The notes beneath the pieces are model-generated. The model was given only the letters and a program-made list of their open reading frames with translations, was not told the DNA's origin and did not search any database. Shown here in pieces: positions 34,634-45,411 of a stretch of 60,216 nucleotides of DNA. Location of the stretch: assembly GCA_019120335.1 (NCBI GenBank), contig DWVH01000021.1:1-60216 (forward strand), written 5' to 3'. The position numbers and the translations under genes are program-made. Source of the stretch: Candidatus Enterococcus stercoripullorum (lineage in GTDB: Bacteria; Bacillota; Bacilli; Lactobacillales; Enterococcaceae). Each line of letters opens with the position of its first letter. Position 1 is the stretch's first letter.

Positions 34634-36085
34634 ATGGATTATTATTTAGCCATTGATTTAAAGTCGTTTTATGCGTCTGTAGAGTGTGTAGAGCGTCATT
34701 TAAATCCATTAGATACTAACTTAGTAGTAGCAGATACCTCTAGATCTTCTAAGACTATTTGTTTAGCAGTCACGCCTGCGTTAAAGAGTTTTGGGATTGG
34801 AGGACGTCCGCGATTATTTATGGTGGAAGAGCAGGTAGCGAAAATTAATCAGCAAAGACAAAAACTAGCGCCTAATCATCGTTTTGCTAAGCATTCAGTT
34901 AGTTTAAAGGAATTAACTAAGAATAGCTATTTGGCACTGGATTATATGGTAGTACCACCTAGGATGCAACTGTATATTGATTATAGTGCACGCATTTATC
35001 AAATTTATTTGAAATATGTAGCACCGGAAGATATCCATGTGTATTCCATCGATGAGGTCTTTATGGATGTGACACCTTACTTGCATCAATATCAAGATAA
35101 TCCTCATATTTTAGCTGAAATAATTGCTAAGGATATTGTCCAAACAACAGGAATAACTGCCACAATCGGGATAGGAACGAATCTTTATTTAGCAAAAGTA
35201 GCGATGGATATTTTAGCTAAAAAAGCACCAGCGGATGAGCATGGTGTTAGGATTGCCTATCTTGATGAAGGAAAGTATCAACAACAATTATGGCATCATC
35301 AACCATTGACTGATTTTTGGCGGATTGGACGTGGGATTAGTCAGCGTTTAGCCAAGTTAGGGTTATATACGATGGCAGATATTGCAAAGTGTGCACTCAC
35401 AAAAGATGATCAAGCACTGAATGCCAAGCGTTTATTTAAGGAGTTTGGTATCCAAGCCGAACTACTTATTGATCATGCTTTTGGAGTTGAAACGTGTACC
35501 ATGGCAGCCATCAAAAATTATCAAGCAAAAAATCATAGTATTAGTAGCTCCCAAGTATTATTTCGCGCCTATGAAATAGGAGAAACTTACTTAATCATGA
35601 AGGAAATGGTCGATAAGTTGAGCAATCAGTTAGTCAAAGAGCAATTAGTGACAACACATCTTTCTCTAAGCTTAAGATATCAAGCAATGAGTAAGAAAAC
35701 ACAGATTCCTAAAGGAGCCAAAGGAACGATTGCTTTACCTTGTGCCACTCAATCTAGTCAACAACTCATTCAAGCAGCTTGTCAATTATTTTCTCAAATC
35801 ATTCAGCCTAACGTATATATTCGTAGAGTTTCTATTCAGTTTCATGAGGTTTTTCCAAAATCCCAGGCACAAGCTGCGAAACAACTTTCATTATTTGTGA
35901 ATGATTCGTTAGCGGATTATGAGGATGGACACCCTGAAAAAGTTGTGAGAGAAGAACGGCTAACGGAGGCTTTATTAGATGTACGTTTGCGTTATGGAGA
36001 TAATGCTGTTTTAAAGGCGTCGTCATTACTTGATTATTCCACTGAGAGAATGCGCAATAATCAAATAGGAGGACATAGAAAATGA
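34634..36085 (+). CDS. Y-family DNA polymerase (UmuC/UvrX type)
   Basis: A 483-residue translesion DNA polymerase. The palm has the first catalytic Asp in AIDLKSFYASVECV and the SIDEVFMDV motif with the other two carboxylates; the helix-hairpin-helix region follows at about 225-260 (FWRIGRGISQRLAKLGL), then the little-finger domain. Unlike E. coli UmuC it needs no separate UmuD gene here. ATG at 34634 is preferred over two GTG codons at 34622-34627. The gene overlaps the next by ATGA. It is chromosomal here but this type is often carried on mobile elements. Confidence 0.9.
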   Translation: MDYYLAIDLKSFYASVECVERHLNPLDTNLVVADTSRSSKTICLAVTPALKSFGIGGRPRLFMVEEQVAKINQQRQKLAPNHRFAKHSVSLKELTKNSYLALDYMVVPPRMQLYIDYSARIYQIYLKYVAPEDIHVYSIDEVFMDVTPYLHQYQDNPHILAEIIAKDIVQTTGITATIGIGTNLYLAKVAMDILAKKAPADEHGVRIAYLDEGKYQQQLWHHQPLTDFWRIGRGISQRLAKLGLYTMADIAKCALTKDDQALNAKRLFKEFGIQAELLIDHAFGVETCTMAAIKNYQAKNHSISSSQVLFRAYEIGETYLIMKEMVDKLSNQLVKEQLVTTHLSLSLRYQAMSKKTQIPKGAKGTIALPCATQSSQQLIQAACQLFSQIIQPNVYIRRVSIQFHEVFPKSQAQAAKQLSLFVNDSLADYEDGHPEKVVREERLTEALLDVRLRYGDNAVLKASSLLDYSTERMRNNQIGGHRK

Positions 36086-36483
36086 GTAGTCCATGTAAGA
36101 ATCAAAAGCATTATCAAAAATACTTTCCGTTTTTTCCAATGTCTTTAAATCATCGAGCAGCACAATTTGCTCCCTTTGCAGCTTTAAATGGTTTTGCTGA
36201 GGCGATTGCTGCGAAAGGTATACAATATGATTTACGACCATTTCTTGCAGAAGATCAATTATTTGAGTTGAATTTTAAGATAAAGGTATTGTCACAATTA
36301 GAGGATAAGAATCAAGCAATTAAAATAAACTATTTTGAAGAAGAGGATGGTAAAGATAAAGGGAAGATCAATGAATTATGTGAAAAAATATCAAAAATAG
36401 ATTTTAAAAGAAAACGTATTTTGTTATCTAATCAAACAAGTATTCCTTTTAAAAATATAATAGATATAGATTTTTGCAAATAG
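36082..36483 (+). CDS. Small protein paired with the Y-family polymerase
   Basis: A 133-residue protein of unknown function. The most conserved-looking part is RAAQFAPFAALNGFAEAI (about residues 24-41), a motif I associate with short proteins encoded immediately downstream of umuC-like genes in Firmicutes (YolD-like partners). The C-terminal half is lysine-rich and hydrophilic (DKGKINELCEKISKIDFKRKRI). No signal or membrane segment. GGAGG lies before the ATG, and the ATGA overlap couples its translation to the polymerase, suggesting an accessory or regulatory subunit. The AT content is higher than that of its neighbours, and a deletion joint begins just after its stop. Confidence 0.7.
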   Translation: MSSPCKNQKHYQKYFPFFPMSLNHRAAQFAPFAALNGFAEAIAAKGIQYDLRPFLAEDQLFELNFKIKVLSQLEDKNQAIKINYFEEEDGKDKGKINELCEKISKIDFKRKRILLSNQTSIPFKNIIDIDFCK

Positions 36484-36526
36484 TTGCATAACTTTTTCAT
36501 TCCTTTTTCGTTTAGCATATGCATTG

Positions 36527-37075
36527 ATTTTTTCACATCCATATGATGCTAAAGGATTATTAAATGCTGCAATTGCTGACGATAATATTGTGGTATACTT
36601 TGAAGATAAAACTTTATATGGCTTAAAAGATGAAGTGCCAGAAGAATACTATACTGTAGAAATCGGTAAAGCTAAAGTAAAACGTGAAGGTACTGATTTA
36701 ACTATTGTTACAATTGGTAAGATGATTTATGTTGCTTTAGAAGTTGCTGAAAAATTAGAAAAAGAAGGCGTATCAGTTGAAGTTATTGACCTTGTAACTG
36801 TTGCCCCTTGGGATCAAGAAACAATTATCAATTCTGTGAAGAAAACAGGTCGCTTAATTGTTATCGATGAAGCAAACCCACACAATAATACAGCTACTGA
36901 TATTGCAGCAGTTATTGGCAACAAAGCATTTGATTACCTAGATGGACCAATTAAATGTGTCACTGCTCCAAATACACCTGTTCCATTTGCAACAAATCTA
37001 GAACAATTATACTTACCAAATTCAAAACGCGTAATGGAAGAAGCCGCAGAAATTATTGACGACTTAAAGAAATAA
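36527..37075 (+). pseudogene. acoB: Remnant of acetoin/2-oxoacid dehydrogenase E1 beta subunit (C-terminal half)
   Basis: The sequence encodes only the last ~180 residues of a normally ~325-residue E1 beta subunit, beginning at the HPYDAKGLLNAAI segment and running through VEVIDLVTVAPWD, IVIDEANPHNNTATDIAAVIG and the C-terminal PNTPVPFATNLEQLYLP. The N-terminal half with the catalytic region, and all of the E1 alpha gene that should come before it, are missing. The joint with the DNA after the polymerase module lies near 36484-36530. There is no ribosome site before the first possible TTG. The E2 remnant follows 14 bases later, as in intact aco operons. Confidence 0.88.
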
Positions 37076-37089
37076 GGGGGTGAGTGCGC

Positions 37090-38289
37090 ATGGCAACAGA
37101 AGTATTAATGCCAAAATTAGGTTTGACAATGACAGAAGGAACCGTCGATCAATGGTTCAAAAATGAAGGGGATACCGTGGAAAAAGGAGAAGTCGTATGT
37201 ACGATTAGTTCCGAAAAATTAACCCACGATGTAGAAGTACCTGAAGCTGGGGTTATCTCTAATTTGGTAGCTGTTGGACAAGAAGTACCATGTAAAGAAC
37301 CAATTGCAGTAATTGGTGCAGCAGGAGAAGTTGTTCAATCAGCAGCACCAACACCTAAAGAAGAAACACCGTCTCCAGCTAAAGAAGAAAGTGCACCAAA
37401 AGCAGCTATAAAACCAGAAGCTAAAGTTGCTCGTAGTGGTGATAGAATCTTTATTACACCACTTGCACGTAAAATTGCTGCAAGCAAAGGGTATGATATT
37501 TCATTAATTAATGGTACTGGTGGTAATGGTCGTATTACATGTCGCGACGTAGAAATGTATCAGCCACAAGTAGCTACTCAAGCATCAGCAGCACCTGCAA
37601 GCTATGGTGAAGGTTTGAAGGGGATGCGTAAGACGATTGCGCAACGTATAATGAATAGTTTACATCAAAGCGCACAACTTACCATTCATCAAAAAGCCGA
37701 TATTACAAGTTTAATGTCCTTCAGAAAAGATTTGAAGGAAAAAGCCGATATTCCATTAAACGATGGACAAACAAGTATTACAACTCTATTATCAAGAGCG
37801 GTCATTCTTGCTTTGAAAGACAAACCAGCGATGAATGCTTGGTATGGTAATGATCAATTAGAAGAAGTAGAAGCTGTTCATTTAGGCATGGCTGTTGCAT
37901 TAGATGATGGTTTAGTTGTACCAGTTGTTGAAGATGCCGATAAGATGACTTTAACAACTTTAGCTAAGACATTACAAGATCGTATCAGCAAAGCCCAAGA
38001 TGGTACGTTATCTGGTGAACATTATGCTGGCTCAACCTTTACAATTACAAATATCGGTAAAACTGGTGTAGAATACTTCACACCAATCTTGAATACACCT
38101 GAAGTTGGTATCTTAGGTGTAGGTACATTAATGAGAGAGTTAGCTTTAGAAGATGGTCAAGTGGTTTAAAAACAAATATTACCATTAAGTTTAACTTTCG
38201 ATCATCAAGTAATCGATGGCGCTCCTGCAGCTGATTTCTTAGCTCGTGTCATCTTCTACTTAGAACATCCATATGCACTTGTATTATAA
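37090..38289 (+). pseudogene. acoC: Dihydrolipoamide acetyltransferase (E2) broken by a nonsense codon
   Basis: The first 359 residues are open: lipoyl domain with Lys43 in SSEKLTHDV, an Ala/Pro/Glu linker, a peripheral-subunit-binding domain (about 115-150, ITPLARKIAASKGYDISLINGTGGNGRIT in order), and most of the catalytic domain. A TAA at 38167-38169 then stops it. Beyond this stop the same frame continues for 39 residues with clear E2 sequence, including the catalytic FDHQVIDGAPAADFL and the normal C-terminus, ending at 38289. One base change (GAA to TAA is the simplest) explains the damage. The truncated protein lacks the active-site His and Asp. The E3 gene (dihydrolipoamide dehydrogenase) is absent. 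Confidence 0.92.
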
Positions 38290-38304
38290 GATGAGGTGAT
38301 TGAA

Positions 38305-38424
38305 ATGAAACTGAATGCAGCGTTTATCTTTTTAGCACCTAATGCAGATTATAAGAAAAATCGCAGTGTAGTCCAAACAGAAGCGGTTGATTTAACAACG
38401 ATTAGAGTTCAAGAGCGGCGATGA
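38305..38424 (+). pseudogene. N-terminal remnant of a DUF6506-like gene
   Basis: A 39-residue reading frame starts with MKLNAAFIFLAPNADYKKNR and goes on to VVQTEAVDLTTI, which matches my memory of the start of DUF6506 family proteins (about 100 residues). It then ends abruptly. GAGGTGAT precedes the ATG. The rest of the gene is gone, so it is the right-hand edge of the same decayed operon; the joint is near 38400. Confidence 0.55.
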
Positions 38425-38453
38425 GTTGTTCTAAATCTTAAGAAATGTTTAAA

Positions 38454-38487
38454 TTAGCACTCTTTAATCGAGAGTGCTAATTTTTTT
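38454..38487 (+). promoter_or_regulatory. CIRCE operator 1, also a terminator-like hairpin
   Basis: TTAGCACTC (38454-38462), nine bases, GAGTGCTAA (38472-38480) is an exact CIRCE element, the HrcA-binding site. It is followed at once by seven T, so the same inverted repeat can also end transcription coming from upstream. It lies about 20 bases upstream of the -35 box. Confidence 0.85.
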
Positions 38488-38498
38488 GGTTCTTTTTC

Positions 38499-38526
38499 TT
38501 GACAATTACTAGAAGTGTGATATATT
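38499..38526 (+). promoter_or_regulatory. Promoter of hrcA-grpE-dnaK
   Basis: A perfect TTGACA (38499-38504) and TATATT (38521-38526) are separated by 16 bases. CIRCE elements flank this promoter on both sides. Confidence 0.8.
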
Positions 38527-38536
38527 TATAATTGTA

Positions 38537-38563
38537 TTAGCACTTAAGAACATAGAGTGCTAA
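38537..38563 (+). promoter_or_regulatory. CIRCE operator 2
   Basis: TTAGCACTT (38537-38545), nine bases, GAGTGCTAA (38555-38563): CIRCE with one mismatch in the left arm. It covers the transcription start region and ends 14 bases before the hrcA ATG. Confidence 0.92.
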
Positions 38564-38577
38564 TAAGGGGTGAGACA

Positions 38578-39618
38578 ATGTTAACACAAAGACAAAAAGA
38601 TATACTACGATTGATCATCCAAAATTACACAAAAAACAATCAGCCTGTTGGTTCTAAAAAGTTAATGAATGACGGCATAGATGCAAGTTCGGCCACCATT
38701 CGCAATGAGATGAAAAGTTTAGAAGAACATGGATTATTAGCAAAAACCCATTCCTCTTCTGGGCGTATTCCTTCGATTGCTGGCTATCGCTACTATGTAG
38801 ATTATTTATTAAAACCGGCGACCGTTGATGAGCAGGAACGACTGAGAATTCGTCGAAGTTTTACCAGAGAATTCCATGAAATTAATGAAATCATTCAGAG
38901 GTCTGCGGACATCTTATCAGAATTAACCAGCTATACGGCCTTCTCGTTAGGACCGGATGTGAAAACACGTAAATTGACTGGCTTTCGGATTATTCCGCTA
39001 AACACTCATCAGGTCGTAGCCATCTTAGTAACTGACAAAGGAAATGTTCAAAGTCGTATTTTTTCGATTCCCTACAGTATCCAAAGTAGTGATTTAGAAA
39101 AAATGGTTCAAATTATTAATGATCGCCTTGTTGGAGAAGAGTTATTAACTGTTTATCATCGATTGCGAACTGAGATTCCGATGACTTTGCATAAGTATTA
39201 TCAGAGTACAGAAGGAATTTTGGATTTGTTTGATGGAATGTTAAATCAGCTTTTTGAAGAGAAAGTATATGTTAGCGGTCGAATGAATCTATTAAACTAT
39301 GAACCTACGCAAGATTTGCAACATTTCAAACTCATGTATGATTTGATGAGTGATACGGATGGTTTAAATCAATTAATTACGCCATCTGATCAATCCATTC
39401 AAATTAGGATTGGTTCAGAAATAGGTCATGATTTATTTCAAAATATGAGTTTAATTCAAGCTACTTATCAAATTGACGGTCATGGTCAAGGTACAATTGC
39501 TTTACTTGGACCAAGCAGTATGCAGTACTCTAAAATGTTTGGATTACTCGATACTTTCCGTCAAGAGTTAAGTGAAAAACTAGGTGAGTACTATCGGTCA
39601 TTGGATCAATACCGATAG
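38578..39618 (+). CDS. hrcA: Heat-inducible transcription repressor HrcA
   Basis: A 346-residue repressor that binds CIRCE and, with GroEL as helper, controls the class I heat-shock genes. The N-terminal winged helix ([27 protein letters not shown], first ~80 residues) includes [32 protein letters not shown]-like and insert domains follow. A GTG at 38557 lies within CIRCE and is not a start; ATG at 38578 follows GGGGTGA. First gene of hrcA-grpE-dnaK, so it represses itself. Confidence 0.97.
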   Translation: MLTQRQKDILRLIIQNYTKNNQPVGSKKLMNDGIDASSATIRNEMKSLEEHGLLAKTHSSSGRIPSIAGYRYYVDYLLKPATVDEQERLRIRRSFTREFHEINEIIQRSADILSELTSYTAFSLGPDVKTRKLTGFRIIPLNTHQVVAILVTDKGNVQSRIFSIPYSIQSSDLEKMVQIINDRLVGEELLTVYHRLRTEIPMTLHKYYQSTEGILDLFDGMLNQLFEEKVYVSGRMNLLNYEPTQDLQHFKLMYDLMSDTDGLNQLITPSDQSIQIRIGSEIGHDLFQNMSLIQATYQIDGHGQGTIALLGPSSMQYSKMFGLLDTFRQELSEKLGEYYRSLDQYR

Positions 39619-39647
39619 TAAATATACACAGAAAGGACGAATGGCAA

Positions 39648-40199
39648 TTGTCTGAAAAGGAGAAAAAGACGGAAGAACTTGAACAAGAAGTTGTAGAAGT
39701 TGAAGAAATTCCAACAGATACAGATGAAGAAGTTCAAGAAGAAGTCAAAAGTGATGTAGAAATCCTCCAAGAAAAATTAGAGGAAATGGAAGACAAATTT
39801 TTACGTGCTTCAGCGGAAATTGCAAATATCACAAACCGCAATCGCAATGAACGAGAGCAATTACAAAAATATCGTTCACAAGATTTGGGTAAAAAATTAT
39901 TAACTTCACTTGATAATTTAGAACGTGCGATGGCAATTGAAGTAAGTGATGAGCAAGGAGCCAGCTTGAAAAAAGGAATTGAGATGGTGCTTGAAAGTAT
40001 GCGCCATGCTTTTAAAGAAGAAGGTATTGAAGAGATACCTGCAGAAGGGGTTGCTTTTGATCCAACCTTGCATCAAGCAGTACAAACGATTCCTGCTAAT
40101 GATGAGTTTTCGGCTGATTCAATTGTACAAGTCCTACAAAAAGGCTATAAATTACATGATCGCGTATTACGACCAAGTATGGTTGTTGTCGCTCAATAA
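39648..40199 (+). CDS. grpE: Nucleotide exchange factor GrpE
   Basis: A 183-residue DnaK cochaperone that speeds ADP release. An acidic, disordered N-terminus (about 1-40) precedes a long helix (about 40-95) and the C-terminal beta-wing domain with [16 protein letters not shown] and [21 protein letters not shown]. The start is TTG at 39648 behind GAAAGGA; the ATG at 39641 is out of frame and stops at once. It lies between hrcA and dnaK in the CIRCE operon. Confidence 0.96.
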   Translation: MSEKEKKTEELEQEVVEVEEIPTDTDEEVQEEVKSDVEILQEKLEEMEDKFLRASAEIANITNRNRNEREQLQKYRSQDLGKKLLTSLDNLERAMAIEVSDEQGASLKKGIEMVLESMRHAFKEEGIEEIPAEGVAFDPTLHQAVQTIPANDEFSADSIVQVLQKGYKLHDRVLRPSMVVVAQ

Positions 40200-40209
40200 A
40201 ATAGATTAG

Positions 40210-42060
<1,851 letters not shown>

Positions 42061-42062
42061 TC

Positions 42063-42106
42063 GTAAACAGAAAGAGTGTGGCAGCATTGTCACACTCTTT
42101 GTTTAC
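42063..42106 (+). terminator. Hairpin between dnaK and dnaJ (attenuator)
   Basis: GTAAACAGAAAGAGTGTG (42063-42080) pairs with CACACTCTTTGTTTAC (42091-42106) with one bulge. The tail is not T-rich, so it probably lowers rather than abolishes read-through and may also protect dnaK mRNA. A possible weak promoter (TTGTTT at 42099 and TATGAT at 42121-42126) lies just behind it. Confidence 0.55.
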
Positions 42107-42162
42107 TGATAGCAACTAGTTATGATAAAATACTAGGGAAATTGATTTTTGGAGGTAAGCTA

Positions 42163-43314
42163 ATGGCTGATAAAAGAGATTATTATGAAGTACTTGGTGT
42201 TTCTAAAAGTGCTTCTGATGATGAAATAAAAAAGGCTTATCGTAAGCTATCAAAGAAGTATCACCCAGATATTAATAAAGAGCCTGATGCTGAAGAAAAA
42301 TTTAAAGAAATCTCTGAAGCATATGAAGTATTAAGCGATAGTCAAAAACGTGCTGCTTATGATCAATATGGTCATGCTGCAAATGATCCTAATTTTGGGG
42401 CTGGCGGATTTGGCGGAGGTTTTGGTGGCTTCGGTGGCGGTGCTGGTTTCGGAGGATTTGAAGATATTTTTGAATCCTTCTTCAGTGGCGGCACTTCACG
42501 AAGTAACCCGAATGCACCTAGACAAGGTTCAGACTTACAATATGTCATCAATCTAGGATTTGAAGAAGCCATTTTTGGTGTAGAAAAAAGCATTAAATAT
42601 AATCGTGATGAATTGTGTCATACTTGTGGCGGTAGTGGGGCCAAACCAGGTACACATCCCCAAACATGTAGTAAATGTCATGGTTCTGGTGTCATTAATG
42701 TTGAACGTCAAACACCACTTGGTCGTGTAATGACGCGCAGTGCTTGTGATCAATGTAATGGTACAGGTAAGACGATTAGTGATCCATGTACAACTTGTCA
42801 CGGTACAGGACGCGAAAAACATAGTCATACTGTGAAAGTAAATGTGCCTGCAGGTGTGGAAGATGGTCAACAAATGCGTTTAGCAAATCAAGGAGAAGCT
42901 GGTTATAACGGTGGCCCTTATGGTGATTTATATGTCGTCTTTAGAGTAGAACAAAGCGATATCTTTGATCGTGATGGCGCTGAAATTTACTACGAATTGC
43001 CACTTAACTTTGTGCAAGCAGCTTTAGGTGACGAAATTAATGTGCCAACGGTTCATGGTGAAGTGAAATTAAAAGTCCCAGCTGGAACCCAAACCGGCAC
43101 AAACTTCAGACTTCGTGGTAAAGGTGCTCCAAGATTGCGTGGTGGCGGAAATGGTGATCAACACGTCAAAGTGAAAATTATTACACCGAAAAACCTAAAC
43201 GAAGAACAAAAAGCAGCATTACGTCAGTTCGCTCAAGCAAGTGGACATAAAGTGACTGAACAACAAGGGGAAGGTTTCTTTGATAAAATGAAGGATGCCT
43301 TTAAGAAAAAATAA
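42163..43314 (+). CDS. dnaJ: Chaperone DnaJ (Hsp40)
   Basis: A 383-residue type I Hsp40 that delivers substrates to DnaK and stimulates its ATPase. J domain (1-70) with HPD in YHPDINKE; Gly/Phe-rich region (about 78-105); zinc domain with four CxxCxGxG repeats ([32 protein letters not shown]); C-terminal substrate domain. The ATG at 42163 with GGAGG is the start; an upstream in-frame ATG at 42076 lies in the hairpin and is ignored. It ends at a bidirectional terminator. Confidence 0.98.
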   Translation: MADKRDYYEVLGVSKSASDDEIKKAYRKLSKKYHPDINKEPDAEEKFKEISEAYEVLSDSQKRAAYDQYGHAANDPNFGAGGFGGGFGGFGGGAGFGGFEDIFESFFSGGTSRSNPNAPRQGSDLQYVINLGFEEAIFGVEKSIKYNRDELCHTCGGSGAKPGTHPQTCSKCHGSGVINVERQTPLGRVMTRSACDQCNGTGKTISDPCTTCHGTGREKHSHTVKVNVPAGVEDGQQMRLANQGEAGYNGGPYGDLYVVFRVEQSDIFDRDGAEIYYELPLNFVQAALGDEINVPTVHGEVKLKVPAGTQTGTNFRLRGKGAPRLRGGGNGDQHVKVKIITPKNLNEEQKAALRQFAQASGHKVTEQQGEGFFDKMKDAFKKK

Positions 43315-43326
43315 AAGAATAAAAAA

Positions 43327-43371
43327 ACGGTTTACCTAACCAAATTGGCTTAGGTAAACCGTCTTTTTTTT
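43327..43371. terminator. Bidirectional terminator between dnaJ and the Mga-like gene
   Basis: Perfect 13-base arms ACGGTTTACCTAA (43327-43339) and TTAGGTAAACCGT (43350-43362), with T-run to 43371 on the plus side and an A-run before it for the minus side. Confidence 0.9.
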
Positions 43372-44884
43372 AATTTAATAGCGCTAGAAATGACCGATTG
43401 TTGAATTGTTTGAAAAGTTGAATCAGTTGTTCTTGATAGGTAGGCAAATAGTCGATAGCAAGCTTTATAATATGTGAACTAGCAGGCAGCTTGGTTTCAT
43501 CAATAAAAGTTGCAAACTTTGGATGGATTAACACAATGGTATTTTTGTTTTGATACAATTGATCAATATTTTCAGCATTAATCATAAATACTTTGGGATT
43601 TAACTTATAGTGATTAAAAGTAGTAGCCAATTTAAGGGAAATACTTTCATATTCACTAATTGTATTTGTCACAATTGTAATATCAATTTCAGGAATAAAT
43701 AATTGATAGGTCACTTCGATTTGATTCGTTAAAAAATAAATTTGCTCTTTAGTAAAGAAATAGGGAATATTATTAGACGTTCGCCAAGCATCGATAATTC
43801 GCTGTACTTGGCTAAAGAGCACTTTTTGGTTTGTGTTTAATGTATTAAAAAGAAATGGATTACTTTCAGGAAGTAATGGATGTAAATTTAGAATACATTT
43901 TTTATAAAAATAAACAATCGCAACTCGAAAGTTTCTAGTAAGAACGACCTCTTTGCCTAAACGCAGCTTTTGGGCAAGATGTTGCAAAAGACTTTTAATT
44001 TGCTTATTTGTAAAGACTATTTGGTGCAAGGTTTTAATATCTTTGTTTTGCCATCGATCAGAAAAAAGAAAATTGTTTGTTGTGCAATAACATAAAAAGA
44101 TGTAGTCTAGCTCAGTTTGATTGAAAAACGTATTGAGAAATTGTTCCAAATTTAAATGAACAAAATCAACTAATTGCTGATAAATGAAAAGTTGTTTCAA
44201 GGCAGTCAAATCTTCCCAATCTTGTAATTCAACTTTATTTTCTCGTCGCACCCAAGTTAACATTAGTAAGACTTCGAAAAATAAAAAATCATCGGTTGTA
44301 GTTTCTAACAATTTTGGTTGAATGGCATGATTAGATGCTAGAATAAATTGGTGTGCGATTCGTATATCGTCTTCTGATATAGGATAATATTTCACACCGT
44401 ATTGAGAATATAGCATTGCGATAAAAAATCGGATTCTATACTCTGGACCAGCAATTTGATGCTTATACGTTTTTAAACCAATCTGTTTTAAATATTTTTC
44501 AGCTTTGTTTCTAATACGATAAGCGTTTGCAATGGAATGGTAGTTTTTCTCAATAAAAGCACTGAATGGTAATTGTTCATGATTATTAATTAAAAAGCTA
44601 AAATATTTTAAAATAATCGATTCACCATAAATTAGATGTAAGATTTCAAGATAATTGACATTTTTGGCCATTGTAAGCTTCAAATGTTTATCTTTTTGAA
44701 ATTGAATCCGTGCTTTTCCTTGCAATAATTGGTTCAATTCTGTAACCAAGTCCTTAAGATAAACGTCGCTAATATTTAAATAAGTCGACATTTTATCTAA
44801 ATGAAGGACATTATTGTTGAACAAAATCATAAAAATCAAGACTTTGTTCTTGACTTTGCTTTCTAATAAATTGTCAAGCATCAT
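43370..44884 (-). CDS. Mga/AtxA-like transcriptional regulator
   Basis: A 504-residue regulator of the Mga family type. N-terminal winged helix-turn-helix domains (about 1-120: LDKMSTYLNISDVYLKDLVTELNQ, then FSAFIEKNYHSIANAYRIRNKAEKYLKQI), a long all-helical middle resembling PRD-like modules, and a C-terminal EIIB-like alpha/beta fold (about 400-504, starting ITIVTNTISEYESISLKLA). No clear phospho-accepting Cys in the last domain. No target genes are adjacent apart from the divergent ppc 560 bases away. Extended -10 TGcTAAAAT lies on the minus strand at 44957-44949. Its target is unknown. Confidence 0.75.
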   Translation of the reverse strand: MMLDNLLESKVKNKVLIFMILFNNNVLHLDKMSTYLNISDVYLKDLVTELNQLLQGKARIQFQKDKHLKLTMAKNVNYLEILHLIYGESIILKYFSFLINNHEQLPFSAFIEKNYHSIANAYRIRNKAEKYLKQIGLKTYKHQIAGPEYRIRFFIAMLYSQYGVKYYPISEDDIRIAHQFILASNHAIQPKLLETTTDDFLFFEVLLMLTWVRRENKVELQDWEDLTALKQLFIYQQLVDFVHLNLEQFLNTFFNQTELDYIFLCYCTTNNFLFSDRWQNKDIKTLHQIVFTNKQIKSLLQHLAQKLRLGKEVVLTRNFRVAIVYFYKKCILNLHPLLPESNPFLFNTLNTNQKVLFSQVQRIIDAWRTSNNIPYFFTKEQIYFLTNQIEVTYQLFIPEIDITIVTNTISEYESISLKLATTFNHYKLNPKVFMINAENIDQLYQNKNTIVLIHPKFATFIDETKLPASSHIIKLAIDYLPTYQEQLIQLFKQFNNRSFLALLN

Positions 44885-45383
44885 TCTTTCCCCTTTCAAA
44901 TTCATATAAACTATCCATTTTTCCCCTAAATTATCACGGGTACTTCTAATTTTAGCAGAAATAATGAAAAAATCACTAATAAATTTTTATCAAAAAGCCG
45001 ATTGTATTTTAAAAATATTTGAGAATTTATTTTAAAATCAAGTATTTTATGAATGTCAAGTGCTCGGGAGAAAGTCATTGAAAGCGATTTTTAATAATAT
45101 TTTTTATGACGTGAAATAATTAAGCCAGCAAATTTATATTGAAATCATTATATCGTGGAACAATAGTTGGGAGAAACATTATATCATATGGATAATGTGT
45201 GATATTTCTTTCAGTTTGTCATTTACGAGGTATGAATTATTTGTAGGATGGAGAACTGAATAATAAAGAGTCAAAAAAGCGTATTCCTTTCTTAAAATCG
45301 AATAATTGGTGTCTTGGTAAATCGCAAATCGGTGAAAATACGAAAATTTTTCAAGTAATTTGTAAAATTAGAAGATCCTCATA
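44885..45383. other. AT-rich intergenic region between Mga-like gene and ppc
   Basis: About 500 bases without a credible gene. It holds the Mga-like promoter at its left end, a single cre-like sequence (TTGAAAGCGATTTTT at 45078-45092, one mismatch to the CcpA consensus) and two similar CATTATATC segments near 45146 and 45178. Otherwise I see nothing; it may be a regulatory region or the trace of a lost gene. Confidence 0.5.
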
Positions 45384-45411
45384 TTTACATTTTCTGAAAA
45401 TGAGGTATGAT
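45384..45411 (+). promoter_or_regulatory. ppc promoter with a CodY-like box in the spacer
   Basis: TTTACA (45384-45389) and TATGAT (45406-45411) are 16 bases apart. Between them CATTTTCTGAAAATG (45388-45402) is a perfect 7-1-7 palindrome that matches the CodY consensus AATTTTCWGAAAATT at 13 of 15 positions, including the whole core. A repressor bound here would block polymerase. Confidence 0.65.

Noticed and set aside
34634-36483. A mobile element carrying the polymerase
   Set aside because: No integrase, transposase, terminal repeats or attachment site is seen on either side, although this polymerase type is often mobile.
36524-37075. A functional short E1 beta gene
   Set aside because: Homology begins in the middle of the family, the catalytic half is missing, no ribosome site exists, and E1 alpha is absent.
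42372-42873. Minus-strand frames within dnaJ
   Set aside because: They mirror the Gly-rich and zinc-finger repeats of dnaJ on the other strand and have no ribosome site or known fold.
45078-45092. CcpA (cre) site upstream of ppc
   Set aside because: Only one half-match with a mismatch, over 300 bases from the promoter in AT-rich DNA; such matches occur by chance, so it is mentioned only in the intergenic entry.
45140-45200. Direct repeats CATTATATC as a CRISPR or iteron array
   Set aside because: Just two imperfect copies in AT-rich DNA; no regular spacing and no associated genes.
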